From: an uncultured Roseovarius sp.
GTDB taxonomy: Bacteria; Pseudomonadota; Alphaproteobacteria; Rhodobacterales; Rhodobacteraceae
Reading direction: 5' to 3'
NCBI GenBank assembly: GCA_947497295.1
Contig: CANMFU010000007.1
Span: forward strand, 1-64,000
DNA: 64,000 nt
Part shown: one piece after another, positions 1 to 8,444 of the stretch
Layout: every line of letters begins with the position of its first letter
Numbering within the stretch: the first letter of the stretch is position 1
Notes under the pieces: generated by a model
The model's input: the letters and a program-made list of their open reading frames with translations, nothing else
Told to the model about the DNA's origin: nothing
The model's database searches: none
Position numbers and translations under genes: made by a program

Positions 1-156
1 AAAGTCGGCGAGCTTCAGCAGGCTTTCGACAGACCCCGTCGTCTGTCGCAAGGGTAAGCCGAACAGCACTTTGCTCGTCAAACACGCCTGGATCGCCGCA
101 TCGCTATAGCGCGGATTACGGCCCCGTCTGCCAGTCGGCTTTCCGAAGCGATGCAG
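1..156 (-). pseudogene. IS5-family transposase fragment, cut by the window edge
   Basis: The minus strand reads open from about 156 to base 1. It encodes a stretch containing GRRGRNPRYSDAAIQ and LPLRQTTGSVESLL, which I recognise as the conserved N-terminal part of IS5-type transposases (the region before the first catalytic Asp). The segment upstream of KPTGRRG does not look like a normal IS5 N terminus and meets an in-frame TAG at 157-159, so the 5' end is lost. The rest of the gene would lie left of the window. Whether a functional copy continues there cannot be seen. Confidence 0.65.
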
Positions 157-249
157 CTATGCAACCTCTCGACCCACTTCGATATCATGCTCGATCAAGT
201 CTTCGACATTCGCTCTTCGATGCCGGTGAGCCTGATTCCGAAATAGAAT

Positions 250-322
250 GGGTAGCGCCCAAACTCTCGCGTCAGCTCAATGATGTCCTCAGTCAGCCAT
301 TCTTCGTCTGGCAGGCCAGCAA
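250..322 (-). pseudogene. short IS3-family orfB fragment
   Basis: On the minus strand, codons reading LPDEEWLTEDIIELTREFGR resemble the start of IS3-family orfB products, just before the conserved region that begins YGYR. After GRY the similarity stops. The stub is about 24 codons long and lies against the left end of the recombinase homology, so it marks a rearrangement breakpoint. Similarity was judged by eye over a short length and is therefore tentative. Confidence 0.4.
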
Positions 323-1739
323 GGGCAGCTTCGACATTGTCATGACCGAGGCTCTGGACCGGCTAAGTCGCGATCAGGCGGATGTGGCGACCCTCTACAA
401 GCGGCTTACCTTTCAAGGGGTCCGGATCATCACCTTGTCCGAAGGCGAGATCAACGAGCTGCATGTCGACCTGAAGGGCACGATGAACCAGCTCTTTCTC
501 AAGGATCTGGCCGCCAAGACGCGGCGCGGACTCCGAGGCCGGGTCGAAGGCGGTCATTCGGGCGGCGGCAAATGCTACGGGTATGACGTGGTGCGTCGTC
601 TCGGCGAAGATGGGCAGCCCGTGACAGGCGAGCGCACAATCAATGAGCATGAAGCCGATCTTATCCGCCGAATTTACACGGAGTTCAGCGACGGCCTCTC
701 GCCCAAGGCCATCGCCAAAAAGCTGAACGGTGAGAAGATCCCGGGGCCAAGTGGCAAGGCCTGGCGCGACACCGCCATTCGGGGCCATCGCATCCGGGGC
801 ACCGGTCTACTCAACAATGAGTTATACATCGGACGGCTCGTCTGGAACCGCCTGCGATACGTCAAGGATTCGGAGACCGGCCGCCGTGTGTCGCGTCTCA
901 ATCCACGTGATGAGTGGATCATTACGGAAGTGCCGGAGCTGCGCATCGTAGATGACGCGCTCTGGGACCGCGTCAAAGAGCGGCAAGGCGAGATCGATGC
1001 CAGGCCGCGCGTGAAGGCGATCAGAGAGAGCCGGGTCTGGGAGAAGCGGCGCTCGACCCATCTGCTGACAGGATTACTGCGGTGTGGGCGCTGTGGCGGC
1101 GGGTTCGCATCGGTCGGCAAGGATTACCTGGCCTGCTCTGCGGCGCGCAAACAGAGCACCTGCACGCAGAACCGGTTCTACAGACGCGGAGAGCTTGAAG
1201 GGATCGTGCTGGACCTGCTGAGGGACCGGTTGATGCGCCCCGAGGCCGTCGCAGCGTTCATAGCCTCGGTCAGCCGCGAGATGAATGCGGGACGGGCGAA
1301 AGAAAGCGCGGCGCGCGTCCGGCTCGAGACAGAGCGCACGCAGATCGCGCGCCAGATCGACGGGCTCTACGAGGCCATCGCGGATGGCCTGCGCACTGCT
1401 GGCCTGAAGACCAAGCTGCAAGACATGGAGACGCGGCTGGTCGAGATCGACGCAAAGTTGTCGACACCTGCGCCGTCACCTGTGAGGCTCCATCCGCAGC
1501 TGAGCGAGATCTACCGCCGGAGAGTTGAGGAGTTGTCCGAGACTTTGGCAGATCCGGAGATCCGACCAATGGCGCTGGAGACCATTCGCGGTCTGATCGA
1601 CGCTGTAACGGTACACGAGCTGGAGGACGGCGTACGGATCGACCTTGACGGTGCGATCACAGCCCTTGTGGGCCTGGCTCAGCCCGAGGCTGAGGCTTTT
1701 CTCGGTGGTGGTTCGGTAAAAGTGGTTGCGGGAGCCTGA
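318..1739 (+). pseudogene. large serine recombinase lacking its catalytic N terminus
   Basis: This is a site-specific serine recombinase of the phage/transposon type. The frame is open from an ATG at 159 (526 codons), but homology begins only near codon 54, at GSFDIVMTEALDRLSRDQ, the second half of the resolvase domain. The family's N-terminal YxRxS segment with the nucleophilic serine is absent; the first 53 codons are antisense to IS fragments. The rest looks complete: the recombinase domain at about 135-275, a zinc ribbon at about 309-335 (CGRCGGG and CSAARKQSTC), a coiled coil at about 380-440, and a normal end in VKVVAGA. Without the serine it cannot cut DNA, so it is called a pseudogene. 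It could still make an inert DNA-binding fragment. Confidence 0.85.
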
Positions 1740-1835
1740 GACCACCGAAATCTTAGCTTCCAAATCCTCCATGTCACTGGCATCTGGTCAACTTGACCAG
1801 GCCAAAGCCCGTGTAATTTCGCAACGGAGCCTCGC
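1740..1835. other. gap between recombinase and methyltransferase stub
   Basis: No gene, RNA or clear terminator is seen here. Homologues of the recombinase often continue past VAGA into a tail derived from a tRNA 3' end, but here a TGA follows directly, and no tRNA is present nearby to act as an attachment site. Confidence 0.4.
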
Positions 1836-1978
1836 CTACCGGCACCCGGTTTTCCAAAAAGTAAACATGGCGAATCCCGGCAGTTCGAACCCGTGCCGAT
1901 ACATGATCTCGGTCTCAGACCCGGCTTCGGTCAGGAAAAAGTTGTCCAACCCGGCAGGGGGAAGCGGTGATGGCGCAT
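1836..1978 (-). pseudogene. homocysteine S-methyltransferase N-terminal remnant
   Basis: A minus-strand stretch encodes NFFLTEAGSETEIMYRHGF followed by ELPGFAMFT. This matches the start of the homocysteine S-methyltransferase (BHMT/MmuM) family, where FLTDGGLET and GxxLPEFA are typical. An ATG at 1978 lies 5 bases after the oxidase stop codon but is in a different frame from the conserved part, so a frameshift is needed. Similarity ends within about 45 codons and the reading frame stops at 1836. The zinc-binding C-terminal half is missing. It probably was once co-transcribed with the oxidase upstream. Confidence 0.55.
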
Positions 1979-1983
1979 AAATC

Positions 1984-3378
1984 TTAAACCTCCGGCGCAA
2001 TGTTCTGATTGAAACGGAACCTGTTTGCAGGGTCGTACTTGGCCTTGATTTTTGCAAGTCGCTGGTAGTTCGATCCGAAGCTCGCCCGGGTCGGCGCATC
2101 GCCGTCCTCGCCATGACCGGGAAAGTTGAGATAGACGCGACCATGGTGGCCAAAGGGCTCGGACGCAGTCCAGCCAACGCGCGCCCAAGCAATGTTCGCA
2201 GCGTCGTCAGCCGGATCGGACCAGACACCATCCAGAGAATACATCCAGCCCATGGAGCGATCGCCGAACGCGGTGGCGCCGGTCGGCACCTGGGCAGTCG
2301 CGCCGCCGAAATTCCATAGAGAAGACAGCGTATTGTCCGACGGCGCATCGATGGCGTTTTTCACGGCAAGATCGATCATTTCGTCGCTCAGCTTGGTGAG
2401 ATAGCGCGATTTCCAGTAGCTGCGGAATGTGCCGGACGGCATCAGCGCGTCGAAAAGCTGCTGAACATCGCAGTAATCCATCCGCCCCGAAAAATCGGCG
2501 ACCATCGCTCCAAGCTCGCGCAGGGGCTGAAGCAGCGCCTCGCCCTCGGCGGCATTGCCGTTGTAGACGCAGGCCAGCGTGTAGACCCGCTTGCCCCAAT
2601 ACTCCTCGGGGAAATCCTCGCCCCCGGCAGTCGAGAACTCGCACAGAGATCCGACATGATCACCATGCACATCCAGAAATGCGCGCCATGCGCGAATTGG
2701 GCCGGGGCCGTCGTCGAGGGCATAAATGGGCGCCGCAAACATCACTTCAGGACCGATGGGGTGCAACGCGAACTCGAACCGCACGACAACCCCGAAATTG
2801 CCGCCGCCGCCCTTGAGCGCCCAGAGAAGGTCAGGGTTTTGGTCGGCACTGGCGCGGATCAGCACGCCATCTGCCGTGACGACATCCGCCGCGATCAGAT
2901 TGTCGATAGACAGCCCGTGCCTGGCGCGCAGCCATCCAATGCCGCCCGACAGGGTCAACCCGGCCACGCCCGTTTCCGAGATGAGGCCGCCCGGCGTGGC
3001 AAGGCCATGAGCCTGGGTGGCCTTGTCCACATCCGACCAGAGCGCGCCACCTTCGACAATGGCCATTCGTGCCTCGGCGTCGACCGTTACAGCGCGCATC
3101 AGGGACAGGTCGATCATCACGCCATCATCGCAAACCGCGTGGCCCGCCACATTGTGCCCGCCACCCCGGATTGCGATAGGCAGGTTCTGGTCAACTGCCA
3201 GCTTCACGGCTGCGATCACGTCATCGACGCCCTTGCACCGCGCGATCAGAGCCGGGCGCCGGTCGATCATCGCATTCCAGACCGCCCGCGCCGCATCGAA
3301 CCCTGCATCCGCGGGTTGATACAACGTCCCGCCGAAACCTTCGCTAATTGGGTCAAGTGCCCTTGCAAGATCTTCCAT
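1984..3378 (-). CDS. FAD-linked oxidase, berberine-bridge-enzyme type
   Basis: This 464-residue flavoprotein oxidase is of the PCMH/BBE family. The FAD-binding domain has RGGGHNVAGHA at about 71-81, whose first His is the usual covalent flavin attachment site, and LSGGIGWLRARHGLSIDN at about 143-160. The second attachment Cys of bicovalent members is not seen; the position reads AGLTLSGG. The C terminus carries the BBE signature YDPANRFRFNQNI. Members oxidise sugars, alcohols or alkaloid-like substrates with O2; the substrate here is unknown. There is no signal peptide, so it is likely cytoplasmic. It is divergent from a GlxA-type regulator 144 bases away, which may control it. Confidence 0.85.
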   Translation of the reverse strand: MEDLARALDPISEGFGGTLYQPADAGFDAARAVWNAMIDRRPALIARCKGVDDVIAAVKLAVDQNLPIAIRGGGHNVAGHAVCDDGVMIDLSLMRAVTVDAEARMAIVEGGALWSDVDKATQAHGLATPGGLISETGVAGLTLSGGIGWLRARHGLSIDNLIAADVVTADGVLIRASADQNPDLLWALKGGGGNFGVVVRFEFALHPIGPEVMFAAPIYALDDGPGPIRAWRAFLDVHGDHVGSLCEFSTAGGEDFPEEYWGKRVYTLACVYNGNAAEGEALLQPLRELGAMVADFSGRMDYCDVQQLFDALMPSGTFRSYWKSRYLTKLSDEMIDLAVKNAIDAPSDNTLSSLWNFGGATAQVPTGATAFGDRSMGWMYSLDGVWSDPADDAANIAWARVGWTASEPFGHHGRVYLNFPGHGEDGDAPTRASFGSNYQRLAKIKAKYDPANRFRFNQNIAPEV

Positions 3379-3484
3379 AGCCTCACTCCCTTGTTGCGTT
3401 GAGATCAGGCTATGGCGGCCGCGAAACCCTGTGCAGTAGCGTTTCCGTCATTTTCCGGGCATACTGGACAGGCGACCAAGGCAA

Positions 3485-3499
3485 ACGGGTCAAACCCGT
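3485..3499. promoter_or_regulatory. small perfect palindrome before the GlxA-type regulator
   Basis: ACGGGTCAAACCCGT is a perfect 6-3-6 inverted repeat ending 23 bases before the regulator start, in the only gap between the divergent oxidase and regulator genes. It could be an operator or a leader hairpin. The call rests on symmetry and position only. Confidence 0.3.
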
Positions 3500-3522
3500 G
3501 CCGAATTGGTCAGGAGCCTGCC

Positions 3523-4560
3523 ATGAGCCGTTCCGAAAAACCATTGATCGTGTTGCTCGCCGCGCCGGAAACCTCGGCCTCGGTGCTCTATGGGCTCTAC
3601 GATGTCCTGATGTCCGTGGGGGCAGTATACACGGATATGGTCTCGGGCGCGCCGGGGCAGGAATTGCTGGACGTCAGGATCGCCTCGGCCGACGGCAAGA
3701 CGTTTCATTGCATGGGAAACATTCCCGTCGAGCCGCATGTCGCCACACGCGATCTGGATCATGCCGATGCGGTCGTTGTCTGCGACCTGTACACGTCGAT
3801 CCATGATGTGCCCAAGGGTCGCTATCCACGAGAGATTGCATGGTTAAAGCGCGTCCACCGCGATGGCGCGCTGGTCAGTTCGGTCTGTTCCGGCGCATTG
3901 CTGCTGGCGGAAACCGGTCTGCTTGACGGGCATAGCGCCACGGCCCACTGGGCTTACCGAGACATGTTCCAGCGTCATTATCCCAAGATCGTGTTCCGCA
4001 CCGAATCCATCCTGTGTCTGGAAGCGGAAGGTGATCGCATCGTGACCGCCGGCGGGGTCAGTGCGTGGCATGATCTGGCAGTCTATCTTATCGCCAAATT
4101 CTGTGGGTATCAGCATGCAATTGAAACCGCGAAAGTTTTTCTGATCAGCGGCCATTCCGAGGGCCAATCGCCATACGCCGTGATGACCCGCCCCATGGTG
4201 TCCGAGGACGGGCCGATATCAGAGTGTCAGACCTGGATTGCAGACAACTACGCCACGGCCAAGCCGGTAGCGCACATGGTCGAGAGGTCAGGCCTCAAGC
4301 CGCGCACCTTCTCGCGTCGATTCAAGGCAGCAACGGGATTTGCGCCGATAGAGTATGTTCAGGCATTGCGGATCGAGGAAGCCAAGCAGATGTTGGAGGC
4401 GGATACCGTGTCCGTCGACGAAGTCGGTGCGTTGGCCGGATATGATGATCCTGCGTCTTTTCGGCGGGTTTTCAAGCGCGGTGTCGGGCTGTCACCTTCG
4501 GCCTACAGAAAGAAGTTTCAGCGGATAACGAGGATTGCCAACCCACATGGGGCTGTCTGA
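3523..4560 (+). CDS. GlxA-family transcriptional regulator (DJ-1/PfpI plus AraC HTH)
   Basis: This 345-residue regulator has an N-terminal class I glutamine amidotransferase-like (DJ-1/PfpI) domain at about 5-190, including the nucleophile-elbow region SSVCSGALLLAETG. The C-terminal AraC/XylS double helix-turn-helix lies at about 235-335 (GLKPRTFSRRFKAATG, then GYDDPASFRRVFKRGVG). The family includes regulators of choline, carnitine and glycine betaine use, where the first domain senses a small molecule; the ligand here is unknown. I chose ATG 3523 because AGGAG lies 7 bases before it; an upstream in-frame ATG at 3412 has no such site. It is divergent from the FAD-linked oxidase, its likeliest target. 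Confidence 0.88.
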   Translation: MSRSEKPLIVLLAAPETSASVLYGLYDVLMSVGAVYTDMVSGAPGQELLDVRIASADGKTFHCMGNIPVEPHVATRDLDHADAVVVCDLYTSIHDVPKGRYPREIAWLKRVHRDGALVSSVCSGALLLAETGLLDGHSATAHWAYRDMFQRHYPKIVFRTESILCLEAEGDRIVTAGGVSAWHDLAVYLIAKFCGYQHAIETAKVFLISGHSEGQSPYAVMTRPMVSEDGPISECQTWIADNYATAKPVAHMVERSGLKPRTFSRRFKAATGFAPIEYVQALRIEEAKQMLEADTVSVDEVGALAGYDDPASFRRVFKRGVGLSPSAYRKKFQRITRIANPHGAV

Positions 4561-5148
4561 CTGCCAGCAGCCCTAAAAACTGAATTGGGGAGTGAACTAT
4601 TTCCGAAGATCACATTCACAGGAATGCATGAAACGGATCTTTCAGGTGAGTTTCGAATGTCGAAAGAGGCAAGTATGCCGGAACTCCGAAGACGGACACC
4701 TTCGAAGCGTTGGAGACGCACGAATGGGCGATGACTGACCTTGCGCAACCCTATGCCCGGGTGTTCGCAAAGGCGGCGGACACGACGGCAACGTTGCTTA
4801 CTGAGGCGGTCAAGGCCGAAAAGGAGACTTAGAACGGCTTGACCGATCCTCGTCGCGCTGAAAAAACTCCCGAAGTCCGCTAGAACATAACATTGTCTCA
4901 TTGAGACCGATGTGCATCACATCTCAATGAAGGAGAGCCAGCATGTCGATATGACCGCCTTCGGATATCTCAATTCTGATGATGACTCGCATTAAGAGCG
5001 GTGCCACTGTGCAAGAATGATCGTGGACCACTGATTGGTGTAGCTGACCGTAAGGATCACCGTGATGTCCGGCGTGGGCCTGCTTGATCAGCGCGCCACG
5101 ACGGGCAGGCTGACGATGGCATCATCGCTCAAAGGCGCCATCGTTTTG
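4561..5148. other. non-coding stretch with a decayed small ORF
   Basis: No intact gene is visible. On the plus strand, ATG 4658 opens a short frame (MSKEASMPELRRRTP) that after a one-base shift could continue as FEALETHEWAMTDLAQPYA to a TAG near 4831. The composition looks coding, but I do not recognise the protein. The rest up to 5148 shows nothing I can name. It lies between the regulator and an IS remnant, in keeping with the decayed state of this region. Confidence 0.3.
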
Positions 5149-5180
5149 GTCTGCCCCCGTCGAGTGGTCCAGTTTGATTG

Positions 5181-5846
5181 TTAGCGCATGGTCGGCCTTT
5201 GGTCTATCGGAACGATGCTTTCGGGCGCTGGTGGGCGTTATCCCAGAGCGCTGTGCGGCCTGACGGTATTGTAGTGGCGGCGCCACCTTTCGATCAGGAT
5301 CTGGGCCTCACGGAGCGTGTAGAAAACCTCACCGTTCTGAAGCTCGTCCCGGAACCTGGCATTGAAGCTTTCGCAGTAGCCGTTTTCCCACGGTGATCCT
5401 GGCGCAATAAAGGCCGTCTTTGCGCCCACCGCGCCAATCCAAGCGCGCTCCTTTTTGGCGATAAATTCCGCGCTATTGTCGGATCTTATGAACTCGGGCG
5501 GACCGCGCAAAATGAACAGGTCGGTCAAGGCGTCGACCACATCGACTGAATTGAGCTTGCGTTTGACACGGATCACCAGGGCCTCCTTCGTGAACTCATC
5601 GATGATATTGAGCGTCCTGAAGACCCGCCCGTCGTGCGTCCGATCCTGGCCGAAGTCGTAGGACCAGACATGGTTCGGGCGCTCCGGCCGGAGCCGGATG
5701 CATGAGCCATCGTTCAGCCATAGCCGGCCCTTCTTTGGTTGTTTTTGCGGGACTTTCAGCCCTTCCTGCCGCCAAATGCGTTCGACGCGCTTGTGATTTA
5801 CATGCCAGCCGCTGTTGTTCAGCATCCCGGTAATCATGCGATATGC
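5181..5846 (-). pseudogene. IS3-family transposase (orfB), truncated and with a nonsense codon
   Basis: The minus-strand frame encodes the rve/DDE integrase of an IS3 element: VNHKRVERIWRQEGLKVP, HVWSYDFGQDRTHDGR with the first catalytic Asp, RSDNSAEF with the second, and WENGYCESFNARFRDEL with the Glu. Relatives read SDNG at the second site, so Gly has become Ser. The 5' part before about 5846 (the orfA-orfB junction and the start of orfB) is missing. At the 3' end, where relatives read SALGYRPPAPE, the Tyr codon is TAA (5238-5240); reading past it gives RPPAPESIVPIDQRPTMR and the expected stop at 5181-5183. A possible terminal repeat starts near 5149 with TGGTCTGCCCCC. Confidence 0.85.
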
Positions 5847-5926
5847 ATAAACAGAACGACGGAATTTCAGAGCCAGCCGGTGGCATTCGGGCCAGACCTG
5901 CAGCTGCTAAAGCTAAGTCAGCATTT

Positions 5927-6169
5927 TCAAATACAGTCCGTTGTTCTTTCCCAAATCCGGGTCCAGGCAACCCGTTCCGCGGGTCTGACGAGGCCATCAC
6001 GTTCAAGGCGCCGCATAAGATGCAGGATCCCGCTATTGCTCATGCCCAGTGCATCTCGCAATTCCGATTGCGTGCGTGGTCGCTCCAGCGCTTTGAGGAC
6101 ATAGCGTTTGCGCATTTCTACTTTGCAATTCTGATAGCGCGGCCGTCGTCCGGAGAAGGAACCTGGCAT
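5927..6169 (-). CDS. small winged-helix DNA-binding protein
   Basis: A basic 80-residue protein with a helix-turn-helix-like segment, RTQSELRDALGMSNSGILHLMRRLERDGL, typical of MarR/IclR-like winged helices in which one helix enters the groove and LxxLxxxGLV leads to the wing. Nothing else is present, so it is a bare DNA-binding domain without a sensor. The ATG at 6169 shares its A with the TGA of the SulP gene (TGATG), so it is probably translated by coupling and functions with the transporter. A GTG at 6172 in the same frame is an alternative start. The target is unknown; autoregulation of the operon would fit. Confidence 0.6.
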   Translation of the reverse strand: MPGSFSGRRPRYQNCKVEMRKRYVLKALERPRTQSELRDALGMSNSGILHLMRRLERDGLVRPAERVAWTRIWERTTDCI

Positions 6170-7890
6170 CACGCAGCCTCTGAAACTTGTCTGAGAACAT
6201 CGCTGGCTGCGGCCACGGCATCCTCGACGGTTGCTGTATAGTTCACGAGGGGCTTTTTCAGACCATGCGTGACGAACACACGCTGGATATCGCGGCTGGC
6301 GCCCGTCAGCCAGATTTCGATACCACCCTTATGTGCCTTTTGGGCCAACCCTTCGATCATGTTTGCACCGGTAGAGTCGAGGAATGGCACGGCCGAGAAA
6401 TCGATGATCAGGGCCTTGTGGCTGTCTTGGATGCGATCCAACACCGACCCGATCGAGGCGGTGGCGCCGAAGAAAAGCGCACCGGAGATGCGATAGATTA
6501 CAATATCGGGGTTCGCGGCGGCCTCGTCTTTATAAGGCCCTCTTGGGGTTGCATCATCTGCCTCGTCGCGGTTGACCAAGGGTGAATGTGCCAAGACCAC
6601 CGTCGTGCGGCTCATGCGCTGGATGAACAGAACGGAGCCAAGCGCGAATCCAACGACAATGCCTGCGGTAAGGTCCCGAAAGATCGTCAGGAAAAAAGTG
6701 GCGCCCAAAACGGTCGCCTCGCCCCAGCCCGACCGGATCAGGATCGCAATGGCCGGCTTCTCGATCATTTTCCAGGCCACGACGGCGAGCACACCCGCCA
6801 GCGCAGCCAATGGAATATAGGCGGCGAGCGGTGCCGCAATCAGCATGAAGAGCAGCAGGAACACCGCGTGCAACATTCCGGCGACGGGCCCATGAGCGCC
6901 CGAACGGACATTGGTCGCGGTCCGCGCGATGGTGCCTGTGACGCAGAACCCGCCAAAAAGCGATGTCGCAACGTTGGCCACGCCCTGCGCGACCAATTCA
7001 CAGTTCGACCGATGCCGACGCCCGGTCATGCCATCGGCCACGACAGCTGACAAAAGGGATTCGATCGATCCGAGCAGGGTAAAAGACATGGCCGCCGGAA
7101 GAACCGCCATGATCTTGTCGAACGACATTGTCGGGAGGCTTGGCAGCGGAAGGGTGGACGGAATGCCGCCAAATTTGGTGCCGATGGTCTCAACCGGCAG
7201 GCTCAGCAGCGCCGTTGCCGTCGCAGCCGCGGCCACTGCGATCAGCATCCCCGGCCAGTGCGGTCTCACCTTGCGCAGCCCGACGATGATCGCGACACTC
7301 GCAAGAGAAATCAAGACAGCGGCCGGCGTGATACTGGAGCGCGCCGCCCAAAGGACTGGAAGTTTCTCCAGCAGCGCCCCCGGCTCGTGGTCGAGTGACA
7401 GACCGAAGATATCCTTGATCTGGCTGGCGAAAATAATGACGGCAATTCCGGCCGTGAAACCGATGGTAACCGGAAACGGGATAAACTTGATAAAGGTCCC
7501 CAACCGCAGGAAACCTGCGGCCGTCAGCATGAGCCCGGACAGCAGTGTGGCGAGGATCAGCCCGTCCATGCCGTGTTGGGCCACGGTCGCGGCCACGAGA
7601 ACGATGAAGGCGCCAGCGGGACCGCCCACCTGAAAGCGTGACCCTCCCAGCAGCGAGACGAAGAAGCCGCCGATGATCGCCGTAAACAGCCCTTGCGCTG
7701 GTGTCGCGCCAGAGGCGATGGCGATCGCCATCGACAGCGGCAGAGCGACGATAGCAACAGTCATTCCGGCAATCGCATCTGCCCGCAACTGCAAAAGGCC
7801 GTACCCCTCGCGCAGGACGGTCACGATCTTGGGTGTATAGAGGTCGGCAAAGCTCAACGCATCGCCGTCTCGGGGGATCATGTCTTTCAT
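6169..7890 (-). CDS. SulP-family anion transporter with STAS domain
   Basis: This 573-residue inner-membrane protein is of the SulP/SLC26 family, which moves sulfate, bicarbonate or other anions. The sulfate-transport domain spans about residues 25-430 with many hydrophobic helices (for example AIAGMTVAIVALPLSMAIAI and FPVTIGFTAGIAVIIFAS). A cytoplasmic STAS domain follows at about 455-560 with the DSTGA motif. The length is normal. The substrate cannot be told from sequence; sulfate or bicarbonate are the usual candidates. It is followed at once by a coupled winged-helix gene and preceded 42 bases upstream by an XRE-type regulator on the same strand. Confidence 0.9.
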   Translation of the reverse strand: MKDMIPRDGDALSFADLYTPKIVTVLREGYGLLQLRADAIAGMTVAIVALPLSMAIAIASGATPAQGLFTAIIGGFFVSLLGGSRFQVGGPAGAFIVLVAATVAQHGMDGLILATLLSGLMLTAAGFLRLGTFIKFIPFPVTIGFTAGIAVIIFASQIKDIFGLSLDHEPGALLEKLPVLWAARSSITPAAVLISLASVAIIVGLRKVRPHWPGMLIAVAAAATATALLSLPVETIGTKFGGIPSTLPLPSLPTMSFDKIMAVLPAAMSFTLLGSIESLLSAVVADGMTGRRHRSNCELVAQGVANVATSLFGGFCVTGTIARTATNVRSGAHGPVAGMLHAVFLLLFMLIAAPLAAYIPLAALAGVLAVVAWKMIEKPAIAILIRSGWGEATVLGATFFLTIFRDLTAGIVVGFALGSVLFIQRMSRTTVVLAHSPLVNRDEADDATPRGPYKDEAAANPDIVIYRISGALFFGATASIGSVLDRIQDSHKALIIDFSAVPFLDSTGANMIEGLAQKAHKGGIEIWLTGASRDIQRVFVTHGLKKPLVNYTATVEDAVAAASDVLRQVSEAA

Positions 7891-7932
7891 TTCTGGGCCG
7901 CGCCTTGGTCAAGAGGGCGGCGGGAACGCCGA

Positions 7933-8235
7933 CTATTTTTCGGCGGTCGCCGTCGCGGATGTCTGTTGTTCATTTGAGGGTTTCGTGCTGTTGGCCTTCA
8001 GGCGCACGCCGCGCCCGCCAGTCGCGCTATTGGCACCCTCGCCGATCAAGTCCACCCCTGCCCGGTCAAGCGCCTCGATCACCTTGGTCAGACTGTCCAC
8101 CACTCCGCGCACGTTGCCGGAACTGGCCTCCATACGCTGAATCGTTGGAACTGACAGCCCGGACAGGCCGGCCAAGGTTTTCTGGTCGATGCCGAGAAGG
8201 ACGCGCGCGGCTCGCATTTGGGCGCCTGTTATCAT
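7933..8235 (-). CDS. XRE-family helix-turn-helix regulator
   Basis: A 100-residue protein with an N-terminal Cro/CI-type HTH at about 3-60: QMRAARVLLGIDQKTLAGLS followed by GLSVPTIQRMEASSG. The C-terminal third is low in complexity and rich in Thr, Ser and Ala. It lies upstream of the SulP gene on the same strand and may regulate the transporter operon; this is inferred from position only. Confidence 0.75.
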   Translation of the reverse strand: MITGAQMRAARVLLGIDQKTLAGLSGLSVPTIQRMEASSGNVRGVVDSLTKVIEALDRAGVDLIGEGANSATGGRGVRLKANSTKPSNEQQTSATATAEK

Positions 8236-8344
8236 GGATGCATATCCTGAGTTGATAATAGATGTCTACGCTTCGAGAACTGATATGTCAAACATGGATC
8301 GTGATACTTGCACAGGTGTCACCGTGTACAGAGCAGGAGACGAT

Positions 8345-8401
8345 ATGACCGGCGCATTTGCCCGGCTCGTCAGAGCCTGGCACAAGGCCCAAAAATACTG
8401 A
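8345..8401 (+). CDS. possible 18-residue small protein
   Basis: A tiny frame, MTGAFARLVRAWHKAQKY, starts at an ATG preceded by AGGAG at ideal spacing, and is basic and amphipathic. An in-frame ATG at 8286 would extend it by about 20 residues. I do not recognise a family; the resemblance to short DUF1127-like arginine-rich proteins is loose. It lies between the divergent XRE gene and the acetyltransferase remnant. It may be chance. Confidence 0.2.
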   Translation: MTGAFARLVRAWHKAQKY

Positions 8402-8444
8402 ATTATGGGGCGCGGCGTCCGGTATGACCACTTGCCAGAAAACT

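Noticed and set aside
1870..1900. Sequence like a tRNA T arm (GTTCGAAC with flanking stem) after the recombinase
   Set aside because: The loop would have 11 bases rather than 7, no anticodon or acceptor stem can be formed, and the bases are explained as coding sequence of the methyltransferase remnant.
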